Of a stretch of DNA of 64,000 nucleotides, positions 47,034-54,967 are shown one piece after another. The DNA is taken from NCBI RefSeq assembly GCF_000020325.1, contig NC_010730.1:670001-734000 (forward strand), written 5' to 3'. Both the position numbers and the translations under genes were made by a program. The notes below the pieces were generated by a model. The model made no database searches. It saw nothing but the letters and a program-made list of their open reading frames with translations, and was not told where the DNA came from. Source of the stretch: Sulfurihydrogenibium sp. YO3AOP1 (GTDB lineage: Bacteria; Aquificota; Aquificia; Aquificales; Hydrogenothermaceae). The number at the start of each line of letters is the position of its first letter. Position 1 is the stretch's first letter.

Positions 47034-47272
47034 TAAATCCTCTAAATTTGTCTTTGTAAGTATTTTAAACCAGAATTTAGTTTATGAAATGCGTGACGTT
47101 ATAGGGATTAAACTTAATTTGCCACTTTGACCAACCTTAGAATGATTTAAGAAAAATAGTCATTACACGTCGGGTGAGAAATTCAGTAAAAACATGAGAT
47201 TCTTCGCCGGCTGCAGAATGACATCTAAGGTTATCCTTCTTCTGGTGCCTATCATTCAACCTTTCTCTAATA
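47034..47272. repeat. gap with a single repeat arm
   Basis: A copy of the arm GAGATTCTTCGCCGGCTGC with AGAATGAC at 47196-47222, then ATCTAAGGTTATCCTTC, which also follows the arm at 63065. ACGTCGGGTGAGAAATTCAG just before it recurs in altered form near 60060. No gene. Confidence 0.55.
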
Positions 47273-47794
47273 TTAACGGTCTTCAAACTTTTTATTTAAA
47301 AGAATCAGCAAACCAGAAATTATATCTATTGGCTCTGGTGGACAGCCTTTTATCCAAATATCTATCGGAAGTTTATCTTTTATTCCATCCATCACTGCAT
47401 AGCTACCTTTAAAGGTTCCACCATCCAATGCACAATCTCCTACAGCAATAATAAATTTAGGATTTGGAACATTTTCGTATGCTTTCATCACTGCTTCATA
47501 CATATTTCTTGTAAGACAGCCGGTAATCATTATAGCGTCTGCATGTTTTGGTGATGCAACAAACTTTACTCCAAACCTTTCTATGTCATAATAAGGATTT
47601 GATAAAGCTGATATTTCATACTCACAGGCATTGCATGAGCCACTGTCAACCTCTCTGATGGCAAAACTTCCTTGAAAGTATTTATCTATTTTTTCTTTTA
47701 ACTGTTTCCCAAGAATTTCAACATTTTCGTCTCTGATTTTAATCTCTTCTGCCTTTATTCCTTCTTTGAGCCTTTCTTTAAAGATTCTAAACAT
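47273..47794 (-). CDS. NuoB/HyfI-like small subunit of an Ehr-type complex
   Basis: 173 residues. Carries the proximal/N2-type 4Fe-4S cluster: cysteines in SGSCNACEYEISAL, MITGCLTRN, VGDCALDGG and IKGCPPEP are all kept. In group 4 hydrogenases and complex I this subunit faces the catalytic or quinone site. Last gene of the six-gene operon; ten bases after the large subunit. No ferredoxin-like (HyfH/NuoI) gene accompanies it. Confidence 0.88.
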   Translation of the reverse strand: MFRIFKERLKEGIKAEEIKIRDENVEILGKQLKEKIDKYFQGSFAIREVDSGSCNACEYEISALSNPYYDIERFGVKFVASPKHADAIMITGCLTRNMYEAVMKAYENVPNPKFIIAVGDCALDGGTFKGSYAVMDGIKDKLPIDIWIKGCPPEPIDIISGLLILLNKKFEDR

Positions 47795-47803
47795 CTTTAC
47801 ACC

Positions 47804-49378
47804 TCACAGATCCGTTCCTGCGTAGCTTAAATTTAAACTTTTATTTACAAGTGGAAAATCTGCAACAATATCTCCTAAAACTGCCCACTGTATAGCCTGC
47901 CAGTTGTTGAAAGATGGGTCTCTGATTTTTAGTCTGTCTATTTTTCCTTCCTTATCTGTTTTAACAAAGTACATAATATTTCCTCTCTGTCCTTCGCTGT
48001 ATCCAAGAGTCCATCTATTGGCTGGCAGTGGATTTGACTGTGTAAAAATCTCTCCATCTGGTAAATCTGATAAAACTTCTTTTATAATAGAAATACTGTC
48101 TTCTATGTCTGATAGCCTGCATTTTAATCTTGCAAAGCAGTCTCCTTCTTCAAAAGTTTGACTTGTAAATGTTAATTTATCGTATATAAGATATGGATGT
48201 TCTTTTCTTATGTCTGATTTTAAGTCAGAAGCTCGTGCAGTATAACCTATGCAGGAAAGCTCTTTGACCGTTTCGTAAAGTATTCTTCCTGTCGTTTCGA
48301 ATCTATCAAGAATAGAAGCAGAATCAAAAATTATTTTTTTATAAAATTCAAACTTATCGGTAATGTAGCCAAGTTTATCTATGATAAGATTTATCTTTTC
48401 TTGGTTTAAATCTACAGATACACCGCCGATTTTAAGAACGTTTTTATTAAATCTATTTCCTGTAAGAGCTTTGTTTAATCTCATCACTTCTTCTTTTAAA
48501 ATAAACATACCTTGTGCACCAAAGCTGTATGCTACATCTTGAAAAAGCCAAGCTACATCGTTTAGATTACACATTAACCTCTCAAGCTCAGCAAATAAAA
48601 CTCTTATATATTTAGCCCTTTTTGGAATTTCTGTATTAGAAAGCTTTTCTATAGCTTGAACATAAGCCAATGTATGTGCGTAAGAATGGTCTCCTGATAC
48701 TTTTGGAACAATCTCTAAAACTTCTTCTGCCGTTTTACCTTCAGCGAGTTTTTCTACTCCTCTATGCTTCCAAAAATGCCTTATTTCAAGCTGTAAAATA
48801 TGTTCACCTGCAAGAGAAAATCTAAAATGTCCCGGCTCTATGATGCCTGCATGAATAGGTCCTACAAGTATATTAAATACTCCCTCTCCTTCAACTTCTT
48901 TGTATTCATACTTTCCATAGCTTTTAAACTCCGGTCTTGTTTTTATATCAAAATCCTTTCTTAAAGGATGTAAATCCGACGGAAAATTTTCCGGAAACAA
49001 AACCAAAGGTCTTGGGTCTGGATGGTTAAGTGGGACAAGCCCAAACATATCTCTAATTTCTCTTTCGTACCAGTTTAAAGCAGGTATTATGTTAGCAAGT
49101 GAATTAAACCTTTCTTTAACTTTATTTTCTACAATAAAAAATACATTCTTTTTATGATAAGAGTAGACATATCTTATAGTAAAACAGCGGTCATCAGAAA
49201 ATCTATCATCATCATCTGTTGCTACTACTGTCGCAAGCTCACAATCCAAATCTCTAAATAAATACTGAGATACTTTAGCTAAGTTAAAATCTGATGTATG
49301 AATAACTATTTCGTTTTCAGTGTTAAAGCTATAATCTGTTATTAAATCTTTTATAGGCTTTAAAAGTTCCTCAACCAT
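47804..49378 (-). CDS. HyfG-like large subunit (NuoC-NuoD fusion) lacking [NiFe] ligands
   Basis: 524 residues: NuoC-like part (about 1-160, NWYEREIRDMFGLVPLNHPDPR) fused to a NuoD/hydrogenase large-subunit part. Where hydrogenases have RVCGICGFAHS this protein has KVSGDHSYAHT, and where they have DPCxSCTD near the end it has NLSYAGTD, so all four metal cysteines are replaced. It cannot bind a [NiFe] centre in the known way. This is the mark of energy-converting-hydrogenase-related (Ehr) complexes, whose reaction is unknown. Overlaps the preceding antiporter gene by 8 bases. Confidence 0.9.
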   Translation of the reverse strand: MVEELLKPIKDLITDYSFNTENEIVIHTSDFNLAKVSQYLFRDLDCELATVVATDDDDRFSDDRCFTIRYVYSYHKKNVFFIVENKVKERFNSLANIIPALNWYEREIRDMFGLVPLNHPDPRPLVLFPENFPSDLHPLRKDFDIKTRPEFKSYGKYEYKEVEGEGVFNILVGPIHAGIIEPGHFRFSLAGEHILQLEIRHFWKHRGVEKLAEGKTAEEVLEIVPKVSGDHSYAHTLAYVQAIEKLSNTEIPKRAKYIRVLFAELERLMCNLNDVAWLFQDVAYSFGAQGMFILKEEVMRLNKALTGNRFNKNVLKIGGVSVDLNQEKINLIIDKLGYITDKFEFYKKIIFDSASILDRFETTGRILYETVKELSCIGYTARASDLKSDIRKEHPYLIYDKLTFTSQTFEEGDCFARLKCRLSDIEDSISIIKEVLSDLPDGEIFTQSNPLPANRWTLGYSEGQRGNIMYFVKTDKEGKIDRLKIRDPSFNNWQAIQWAVLGDIVADFPLVNKSLNLSYAGTDL

Positions 49379-50825
49379 TTTTAACTCCTAAAATTTCAGG
49401 TATGTTGTTAATCAGCATCAAAACTTTTTCAGGAATATAAAAAGATAAAACAAGTGATAGAAAGAGTAAAACAAACGGCGGTAATAGTATCAATAGGTCT
49501 TCTTTGTATCTTTTATCAGTATCTCCCATAAGCATGTTTAAAAAGTGATAGATAAATCCACCAAAGATTAAAACTAACGCTAACATCAAGATGATGGAAG
49601 GAATTATAAAACCAGCTTTAAAAGAAGATATTAAAATAAAAAGCTTAGACATAAAGATGCTAAACGGCGGAGTTCCAGTGATAGCAAACATTGACAAAAT
49701 CAAAGCTATAGAAGTGTAAGGCAACGCTTTAAAAAGCCCTCTTATGCTGAATATATCCCTTGTATGAAAAGAAGTTAAAATACTTCCAACTGTCATAAAT
49801 ATTGAAGTTTTTACAATAGCATGATTTATAAGATGATAAACTCCTGCAAAAATGCTTAACTTAGTATTTACAGAAAATGCAAAAGCAATTATAGCCATAT
49901 GCTCCATAGATGAGTAAGCAAGCAGTCTTTTATAATCAACCTGACGAATGATAAACAACGCTGAAACTACAACAGTCAAAACACCAAAGAACATTAAATA
50001 TTTTGAAGTATTATAACCATAGCCATTGTTGTTTATGATTGCCTGAACTCTAAGTATAGAATAAAAGGCACAGTTTAATAAAACACCAGACATTAAAGCA
50101 CTTATAGGTGTTGGAGCTTGTGAGTGGGCGTCAGGAAGCCAAAAATGTAGTGGAGCAAATCCAACCTTTGTTCCAAATCCAACCAATACAAATATAAACG
50201 CGAGCATTAAAAGTTTTGGATTGAGCCTACTGCTTACATCGTAAATATTAGTCCAGTTTAAAGACTGTAATCCATGTCCCAGTACCGAGAAAGAACTGTA
50301 ATAAAGAAGAATGATGCCAAACAATGCAAGACCTATTCCAATAGAGCAAAGCATTATATACTTCCAACCAGCTTCAACAGCCTCTTTATTTCTATAATAA
50401 CTAATCAAAAATGCTGTCGCTAAGGTTGTACCTTCTATTGCAATCCATAAAATACCAAAGTTATTTGACAGTGTGACTACAAGCATAGCAAAGATAAATA
50501 AATTCATCCAAAAGTAATACTCATTTACCTTTTTTTCTGATATACCACCCTTTAACTCTCTTTTCATATATCCGACGCTGTATACAGAAACAAAAAACGA
50601 GATGGTTAAGATAACTAAAAGCAGTATTGAGTTTAAAGAATCAAGAAACAGCAAACTATTAAGCTCATAAATTCTATCTTGTGGATTGTTTATCTTAGAG
50701 ATTAAGCTGTATCCAAGAATCAAATTTATAAAAGTAATTCCAATTTGAACAAAATACACAAATCTAAGATTTAGAAAGTAGCTAACAACAGCCCAGATAA
50801 GTTGCAAACCAATTATAAATTCCAT
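49371..50825 (-). CDS. HyfF/NuoN-like antiporter subunit
   Basis: 484 residues, about fourteen membrane helices. Mrp-antiporter fold: FVLVGFGTKVGFAPLHFWLPDAHSQAPTPISALMSGVLLNCAFY with the conserved Lys, LLAYSSMEHMAIIAFAF, and a Glu in IAIEGTTLATAFL. Expected to move protons or sodium. AAGGAG site; overlaps the large subunit. Confidence 0.9.
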   Translation of the reverse strand: MEFIIGLQLIWAVVSYFLNLRFVYFVQIGITFINLILGYSLISKINNPQDRIYELNSLLFLDSLNSILLLVILTISFFVSVYSVGYMKRELKGGISEKKVNEYYFWMNLFIFAMLVVTLSNNFGILWIAIEGTTLATAFLISYYRNKEAVEAGWKYIMLCSIGIGLALFGIILLYYSSFSVLGHGLQSLNWTNIYDVSSRLNPKLLMLAFIFVLVGFGTKVGFAPLHFWLPDAHSQAPTPISALMSGVLLNCAFYSILRVQAIINNNGYGYNTSKYLMFFGVLTVVVSALFIIRQVDYKRLLAYSSMEHMAIIAFAFSVNTKLSIFAGVYHLINHAIVKTSIFMTVGSILTSFHTRDIFSIRGLFKALPYTSIALILSMFAITGTPPFSIFMSKLFILISSFKAGFIIPSIILMLALVLIFGGFIYHFLNMLMGDTDKRYKEDLLILLPPFVLLFLSLVLSFYIPEKVLMLINNIPEILGVKNG

Positions 50826-50827
50826 CT

Positions 50828-51475
50828 TTACTCCTTAAGGTCTGATAGTCTTGATGTATCAATGTTTTCAATAGTAGTTTTAATTTGAAATACAAGCACA
50901 CCAGCCATCAAAACACCAACAAAAACGTCAAAAAATACTCCAATTTCGACTATCATCGGCATACCTTTTGTTAGAGAAGTTCCGGCAAGAAGTATTCCAT
51001 TTTCCATTGTCAAAAAACCAATAATCTGAGATAAGGCTTTTTTTCTTGAAATCATGATGAAAATTCCAATAAAGATAATTCCTAAGGATAACGGAAAAAT
51101 CTGTTTTGCTATAACCTCGCCTGTTATATCAATCTTGTTGGAGATATAAAACGAGAATATAACTATTAAAATTGAAAAAAGTAAAGAGTTTGTAATGTTC
51201 AGATACATTGAAACTTCCCTATCAAGCTTAATCTTTTCAACTACTTTAAATAAAAAGAATGGTATAAGAATAACTTTAATTAGAAAGTTTAAAAAGCTTG
51301 AAATATATAATTCAAATTCAGAAGATACAATCCCAATAAACAAGATAGACATTGAAAGAAACACAGATTGAAGCTGATAAATCTTTATAGAAAGATTCAG
51401 TCTATTGCTTGATAACTGAGCTATTGCAAGGAAAAGAGACATAGCCCCGAAAAATTCAACTAAAAATTTAATCAT
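50828..51475 (-). CDS. HyfE-like membrane subunit
   Basis: 215 residues, about six to seven helices with few charges. The C-terminal ISRKKALSQIIGFLTMENGILLAGTSLTKGMPMIVEIGVFFDVFVGVLMAGVLVF corresponds to the NuoK-like half of HyfE. Lies two bases before HyfF and ten after the NuoH-like gene. GAGG upstream. Confidence 0.85.
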   Translation of the reverse strand: MIKFLVEFFGAMSLFLAIAQLSSNRLNLSIKIYQLQSVFLSMSILFIGIVSSEFELYISSFLNFLIKVILIPFFLFKVVEKIKLDREVSMYLNITNSLLFSILIVIFSFYISNKIDITGEVIAKQIFPLSLGIIFIGIFIMISRKKALSQIIGFLTMENGILLAGTSLTKGMPMIVEIGVFFDVFVGVLMAGVLVFQIKTTIENIDTSRLSDLKE

Positions 51476-51485
51476 CTGCCAAACC

Positions 51486-52424
51486 TCACGTGTTGTAAAT
51501 AATCAAAGAAATCAACGAAAGTATGAAAGCCAGTGTAAGAATTTCAGGCACTCTGAAAAATCTAAATTTAGCCATGCTCATCTCAATCAAAGCAACAGGT
51601 ACAGCAAATAGAAGCATCTTTAAAATATATACAACAACACCTAATATAATGAATAAGATTGAAGTATCTTTATAAAATCCAAGAGGAAAGAAAAGATTTG
51701 ACGCCAAAGTTAAAAATATAGTCAGCTTTATGTATGAAGACAGCTCAAAAAGTGCTAAATGTCTCCCGGATGCTTCTAAAATCATAGCTTCATGAACCAT
51801 TGTAAGTTCCAAGTGTGTTTCAGGATTATCAAATGGAATTCTTGCATTTTCAGCCAAAGATACTATCAACAAAGATATCAAAGCAAAGGCTACGGAAACA
51901 GGAACATGTGAGATGCCAAACTGATGAACCTTCTCAAAAATCTCTCCTATATTTGTACTTCCGGTTTGAAGAGCAAAGGTAAAGATTATAAGCATAAAAG
52001 AAGCTTCAGACAATGCAGCTATTGTAATCTCCCTACTTGAACCAAGCCCACCAAATGCACTTGCTTGATCCATACCATACAAAGCTATAAAAAACACACC
52101 AAGAGCCAAAATATAAGCCAAAGCTATTATGTCTCCTGTAAAATTCAGTAAAGTGTACTTATTAATCACAGGTAAAAATGTTGCAGCCCATAATGTAGAA
52201 ACAAAAACTACGTAAGGAGCCATTCTTGATATAAAAGAAGCATCTTTTGAAATCACAACTTCCTTTTTAAAAAGTCTGTAAATATCTTTATAAGCTTGTG
52301 TCAAAGGAGGTCCTTTTTGACCTCTCAAAATGCATTTTATTTTATGAATAAACGTTTTTATAAATGGAGAGATAGCTACTAAAATAACAAACTGTAAAAG
52401 CCCAATAACTATATTTTCCATCAC
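51486..52424 (-). CDS. HyfC/NuoH-like membrane anchor subunit
   Basis: 312 residues, eight helices. RGQKGPPLTQAYKDIYRLFKKE at the first loop and ENARIPFDNPETHLELTMVHEAMILEASG are the standard NuoH/HyfC signatures with the acidic cluster near the quinone/catalytic interface. ATGA overlap with the upstream HyfB-like gene. Confidence 0.93.
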   Translation of the reverse strand: MMENIVIGLLQFVILVAISPFIKTFIHKIKCILRGQKGPPLTQAYKDIYRLFKKEVVISKDASFISRMAPYVVFVSTLWAATFLPVINKYTLLNFTGDIIALAYILALGVFFIALYGMDQASAFGGLGSSREITIAALSEASFMLIIFTFALQTGSTNIGEIFEKVHQFGISHVPVSVAFALISLLIVSLAENARIPFDNPETHLELTMVHEAMILEASGRHLALFELSSYIKLTIFLTLASNLFFPLGFYKDTSILFIILGVVVYILKMLLFAVPVALIEMSMAKFRFFRVPEILTLAFILSLISLIIYNT

Positions 52425-54412
52425 TACCTCACAGCATAGAAAATAAAGGCAATCAAAGTAAGAATGATGTATGCAATGTAAACATGAATAATTCCAGGTT
52501 GAATGAAATACCTTACTTTTAAAACAATCTTGATAAAGATATCTGTAAGAGATAAAGCTAGATCTTCTATTCTATCTATGATTTCCAATTTGTAAGTCTT
52601 CTTTGGAAGAAAATATTTTTTGCCACTGAAAGATAGACTCTCTTTGATTTTATAAACAAAAGATAAAATTCTTCTGATAGGCTGAGAAAATCCGGATGCA
52701 CTGTACTGAGCTTTAACTGTAAGATTGCTTTCTCCAAGACCACAAGCCCAAGTCTCGTATTCTCTCACATTGCCATTTCCTATTTTTCTAATCAAGAAGT
52801 AGGTAATTACAAAAATAACAATTCCGGCTATGGCTAAAATTGAAGTTGAAATTCTTCCAAAGTCGTAATCTGTTGAGATTAGCAGTAAGCCGTTTTTATA
52901 GATTATGTAGTTGTATATAGAAAAAGATGCTGTCTGTTTTAAAACTTCATCAATGACATAAACAGGTAAAATAGGAATCAAGCCTAAGATTACAACCATA
53001 AAAGCCAAAAATCCCATTCCTGTAAGCATAAAACCGTCAGATTCTGAAGCCTTTTTAACTTTGTCTGTTCTTCCTATTCCAAGAAATACAGTTCCATAGA
53101 GTTTAGCAAAGCTACCAAGAGCAAAAGCCCCGGTTAAAGCCAAAACAGAAGCAAACAAAGGCATTGTAAAAGATATAAACTCATAGTTTAACTTACTGCC
53201 AAATAACAAAGATTGGTAGATAAGCCATTCGCTGACAAACCCATTAAACGGTGGTAAAGCGGTTATTCCAAGAATACCAATTAAAAATAAAATTCCAGTC
53301 TTTGGCATAATTTTATTTAAACCGCCAAGCTCTTCCATATTTTTAGTATGTGTTTTAAATAAGACAGAACCAGCCCCTAAGAATAATAAACCCTTAAACA
53401 CCGTATGGTTTAAAGTATGGTACAAGACAGCAATAAAAGATATTCCCATTAAAATCCATACATGGGAAGATTTAAAAATCATAGCAAGACCAACAGCAAT
53501 TAAGATTATTCCGATATTTTCCATAGAAGAGTAAGCCAGCATCTTTTTAATATCTGTTTGTACGTAAGCATACAGAATTCCATAGATTGCAGACAAAGCC
53601 CCAATGAATAAAACAATGTATCCAAAAGCTACAGGCATATCCTTTAAAAACTCAAAATAAAATCTTATGAGCATGTATATAGCCGTTTTTATCATTACCC
53701 CAGACATTAAAGCGGAAACATTAGAAGGAGCAACAGGATGAGCCTTTGGAAGCCAAAAATGAAGCAGAAAAATACCGGCCTTTGTCCCAAAGCCAATCAA
53801 AGAAGTTAAAAATACTAAAAATTTTACATCTTCAGGCAAATTTACATTTACAAAATCTTTAAACTCAAGACTGCCGGAGTAGATATAAAGCAGTATAAAA
53901 GAGATGATTATAAAAGTTGTTCCAAGATGTGTCATAAATATATAAAAAATCCCGGCGTTTAAATTCTCTTGCTTTTTATAGTCAAAAATAACAAGCAAGA
54001 AAGAAACGACGGACATTATCTCCCACCAAATCAAAAAGGTAGGAACGTTTGCAGATAAAATCACCATAATCATAGAAAAAATAAACAAGTTATATAAAAA
54101 CGTTAAAACTTTTTGATTTTCAAATTCTTTAATATAAGAAACAGAATATATTGATGAAGCAAAAGATAACAAAGACACAAGCCCAACAAAAAACAGACTT
54201 AGATTATCCACTTTATAGCTAAATGTTAAGAAAGGAATAACAGATTGAAATGAAACTATAAAATCAGTCCTTGAAAGTATCAAACTTATGGAAATTATAA
54301 GTAATATCAAACTTAGTAAGCTTTGAAGAATTAAAGAAAATCTTGGAATGAATGATAAAATTAATGGTAAAATAAGTATCGGTAGGTAAAATGGTTCTTC
54401 CGAAATCTCCAA
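52424..54412 (-). CDS. HyfB/NuoL-like antiporter subunit
   Basis: 662 residues, first gene of the Ehr-type operon. About sixteen helices. Antiporter motifs SLIGFGTKAGIFLLHFWLPKAHPVAPSNVSALMSGVMIKTAIY and MLAYSSMENIGIILIAVG; C-terminal YETWACGLGESNLTVKAQYSASGFSQPIRRI is typical of HyfB. TTG start with a perfect AGGAGG five bases before it. A minus-strand TATAAT (54446-54451) may be the -10; no good -35 seen. Confidence 0.92.
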   Translation of the reverse strand: MEISEEPFYLPILILPLILSFIPRFSLILQSLLSLILLIISISLILSRTDFIVSFQSVIPFLTFSYKVDNLSLFFVGLVSLLSFASSIYSVSYIKEFENQKVLTFLYNLFIFSMIMVILSANVPTFLIWWEIMSVVSFLLVIFDYKKQENLNAGIFYIFMTHLGTTFIIISFILLYIYSGSLEFKDFVNVNLPEDVKFLVFLTSLIGFGTKAGIFLLHFWLPKAHPVAPSNVSALMSGVMIKTAIYMLIRFYFEFLKDMPVAFGYIVLFIGALSAIYGILYAYVQTDIKKMLAYSSMENIGIILIAVGLAMIFKSSHVWILMGISFIAVLYHTLNHTVFKGLLFLGAGSVLFKTHTKNMEELGGLNKIMPKTGILFLIGILGITALPPFNGFVSEWLIYQSLLFGSKLNYEFISFTMPLFASVLALTGAFALGSFAKLYGTVFLGIGRTDKVKKASESDGFMLTGMGFLAFMVVILGLIPILPVYVIDEVLKQTASFSIYNYIIYKNGLLLISTDYDFGRISTSILAIAGIVIFVITYFLIRKIGNGNVREYETWACGLGESNLTVKAQYSASGFSQPIRRILSFVYKIKESLSFSGKKYFLPKKTYKLEIIDRIEDLALSLTDIFIKIVLKVRYFIQPGIIHVYIAYIILTLIAFIFYAVR

Positions 54413-54540
54413 TTGTTCCTCCTTGTTTTTAAAAACGGGAATACCATTATACTTATTTTACACTATTTTATATAAGTCATGCAAGTTTGAAGGGTACTTT
54501 AAAATTTTAACTAAATCTAAAAATTAATTAACCTTTTGAC

Positions 54541-54764
54541 CGTCATTTTAAAGCCATCTGAAGAATCTCTGCCTTTATGCCTCTACAGCGTCATTCTTGA
54601 GTGTAAGCGAAGAATCTCAACTCAAAGATGTCATTCTGAAGTCGGCGAAAAATCTCCTATTTTTCTTTTCAAAAAAAAATCAAAAGAGGAGATCCTTTTG
54701 ACTAAAGTCCTCATGATGATGGGCAAGGGTAAACTTACAAAAATTTTGGAACACTCTCTGCAAG
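54541..54764. repeat. dispersed inverted repeat cluster
   Basis: Several arms in a row: GTCATTTTAAAGCCATCTGAAG, GTCATTCTTGAGTGTAAGCG, GTCATTCTGAAGTCGGCG, then facing GATCCTTTTGACTAAAGTCC. Outer tail ACAAAAATTTTGGAACACTCTC at 54738-54759. The remaining 54413-54967 holds only promoters. Confidence 0.65.
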
Positions 54765-54905
54765 TTTGAGAAAATTGAAAACTATGATATTCTTCACTTC
54801 TGTGTATATTATGTGTCCATGTTTACAGTAATGACAAACACATAGGTTTATTCATACATATAAAAAATGTAGTTCTCTCGTTTTAAGTTTTAAAAGGTAG
54901 CAAAT

Positions 54906-54935
54906 TTGGTTAAATTTTTCCTAAAATAGTATAAT
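54906..54935 (+). promoter_or_regulatory. promoter of the P-type ATPase gene
   Basis: TTGGTT (54906-54911), 18-base spacer, TATAAT (54930-54935). A short inverted repeat ACAAT-CAAAC-ATTGT (54944-54958) stands just after the start site. No ribosome site is visible before the ATG at 54968. Confidence 0.5.
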
Positions 54936-54967
54936 GAATACAAAACAATCAAACATTGTGATAAAAT

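Noticed and set aside
47273-54412. Functional [NiFe] hydrogenase or respiratory complex I
   Set aside because: All four metal-binding cysteines of the large subunit are missing, and NuoE/F/G/I and hydrogenase maturation genes are absent.
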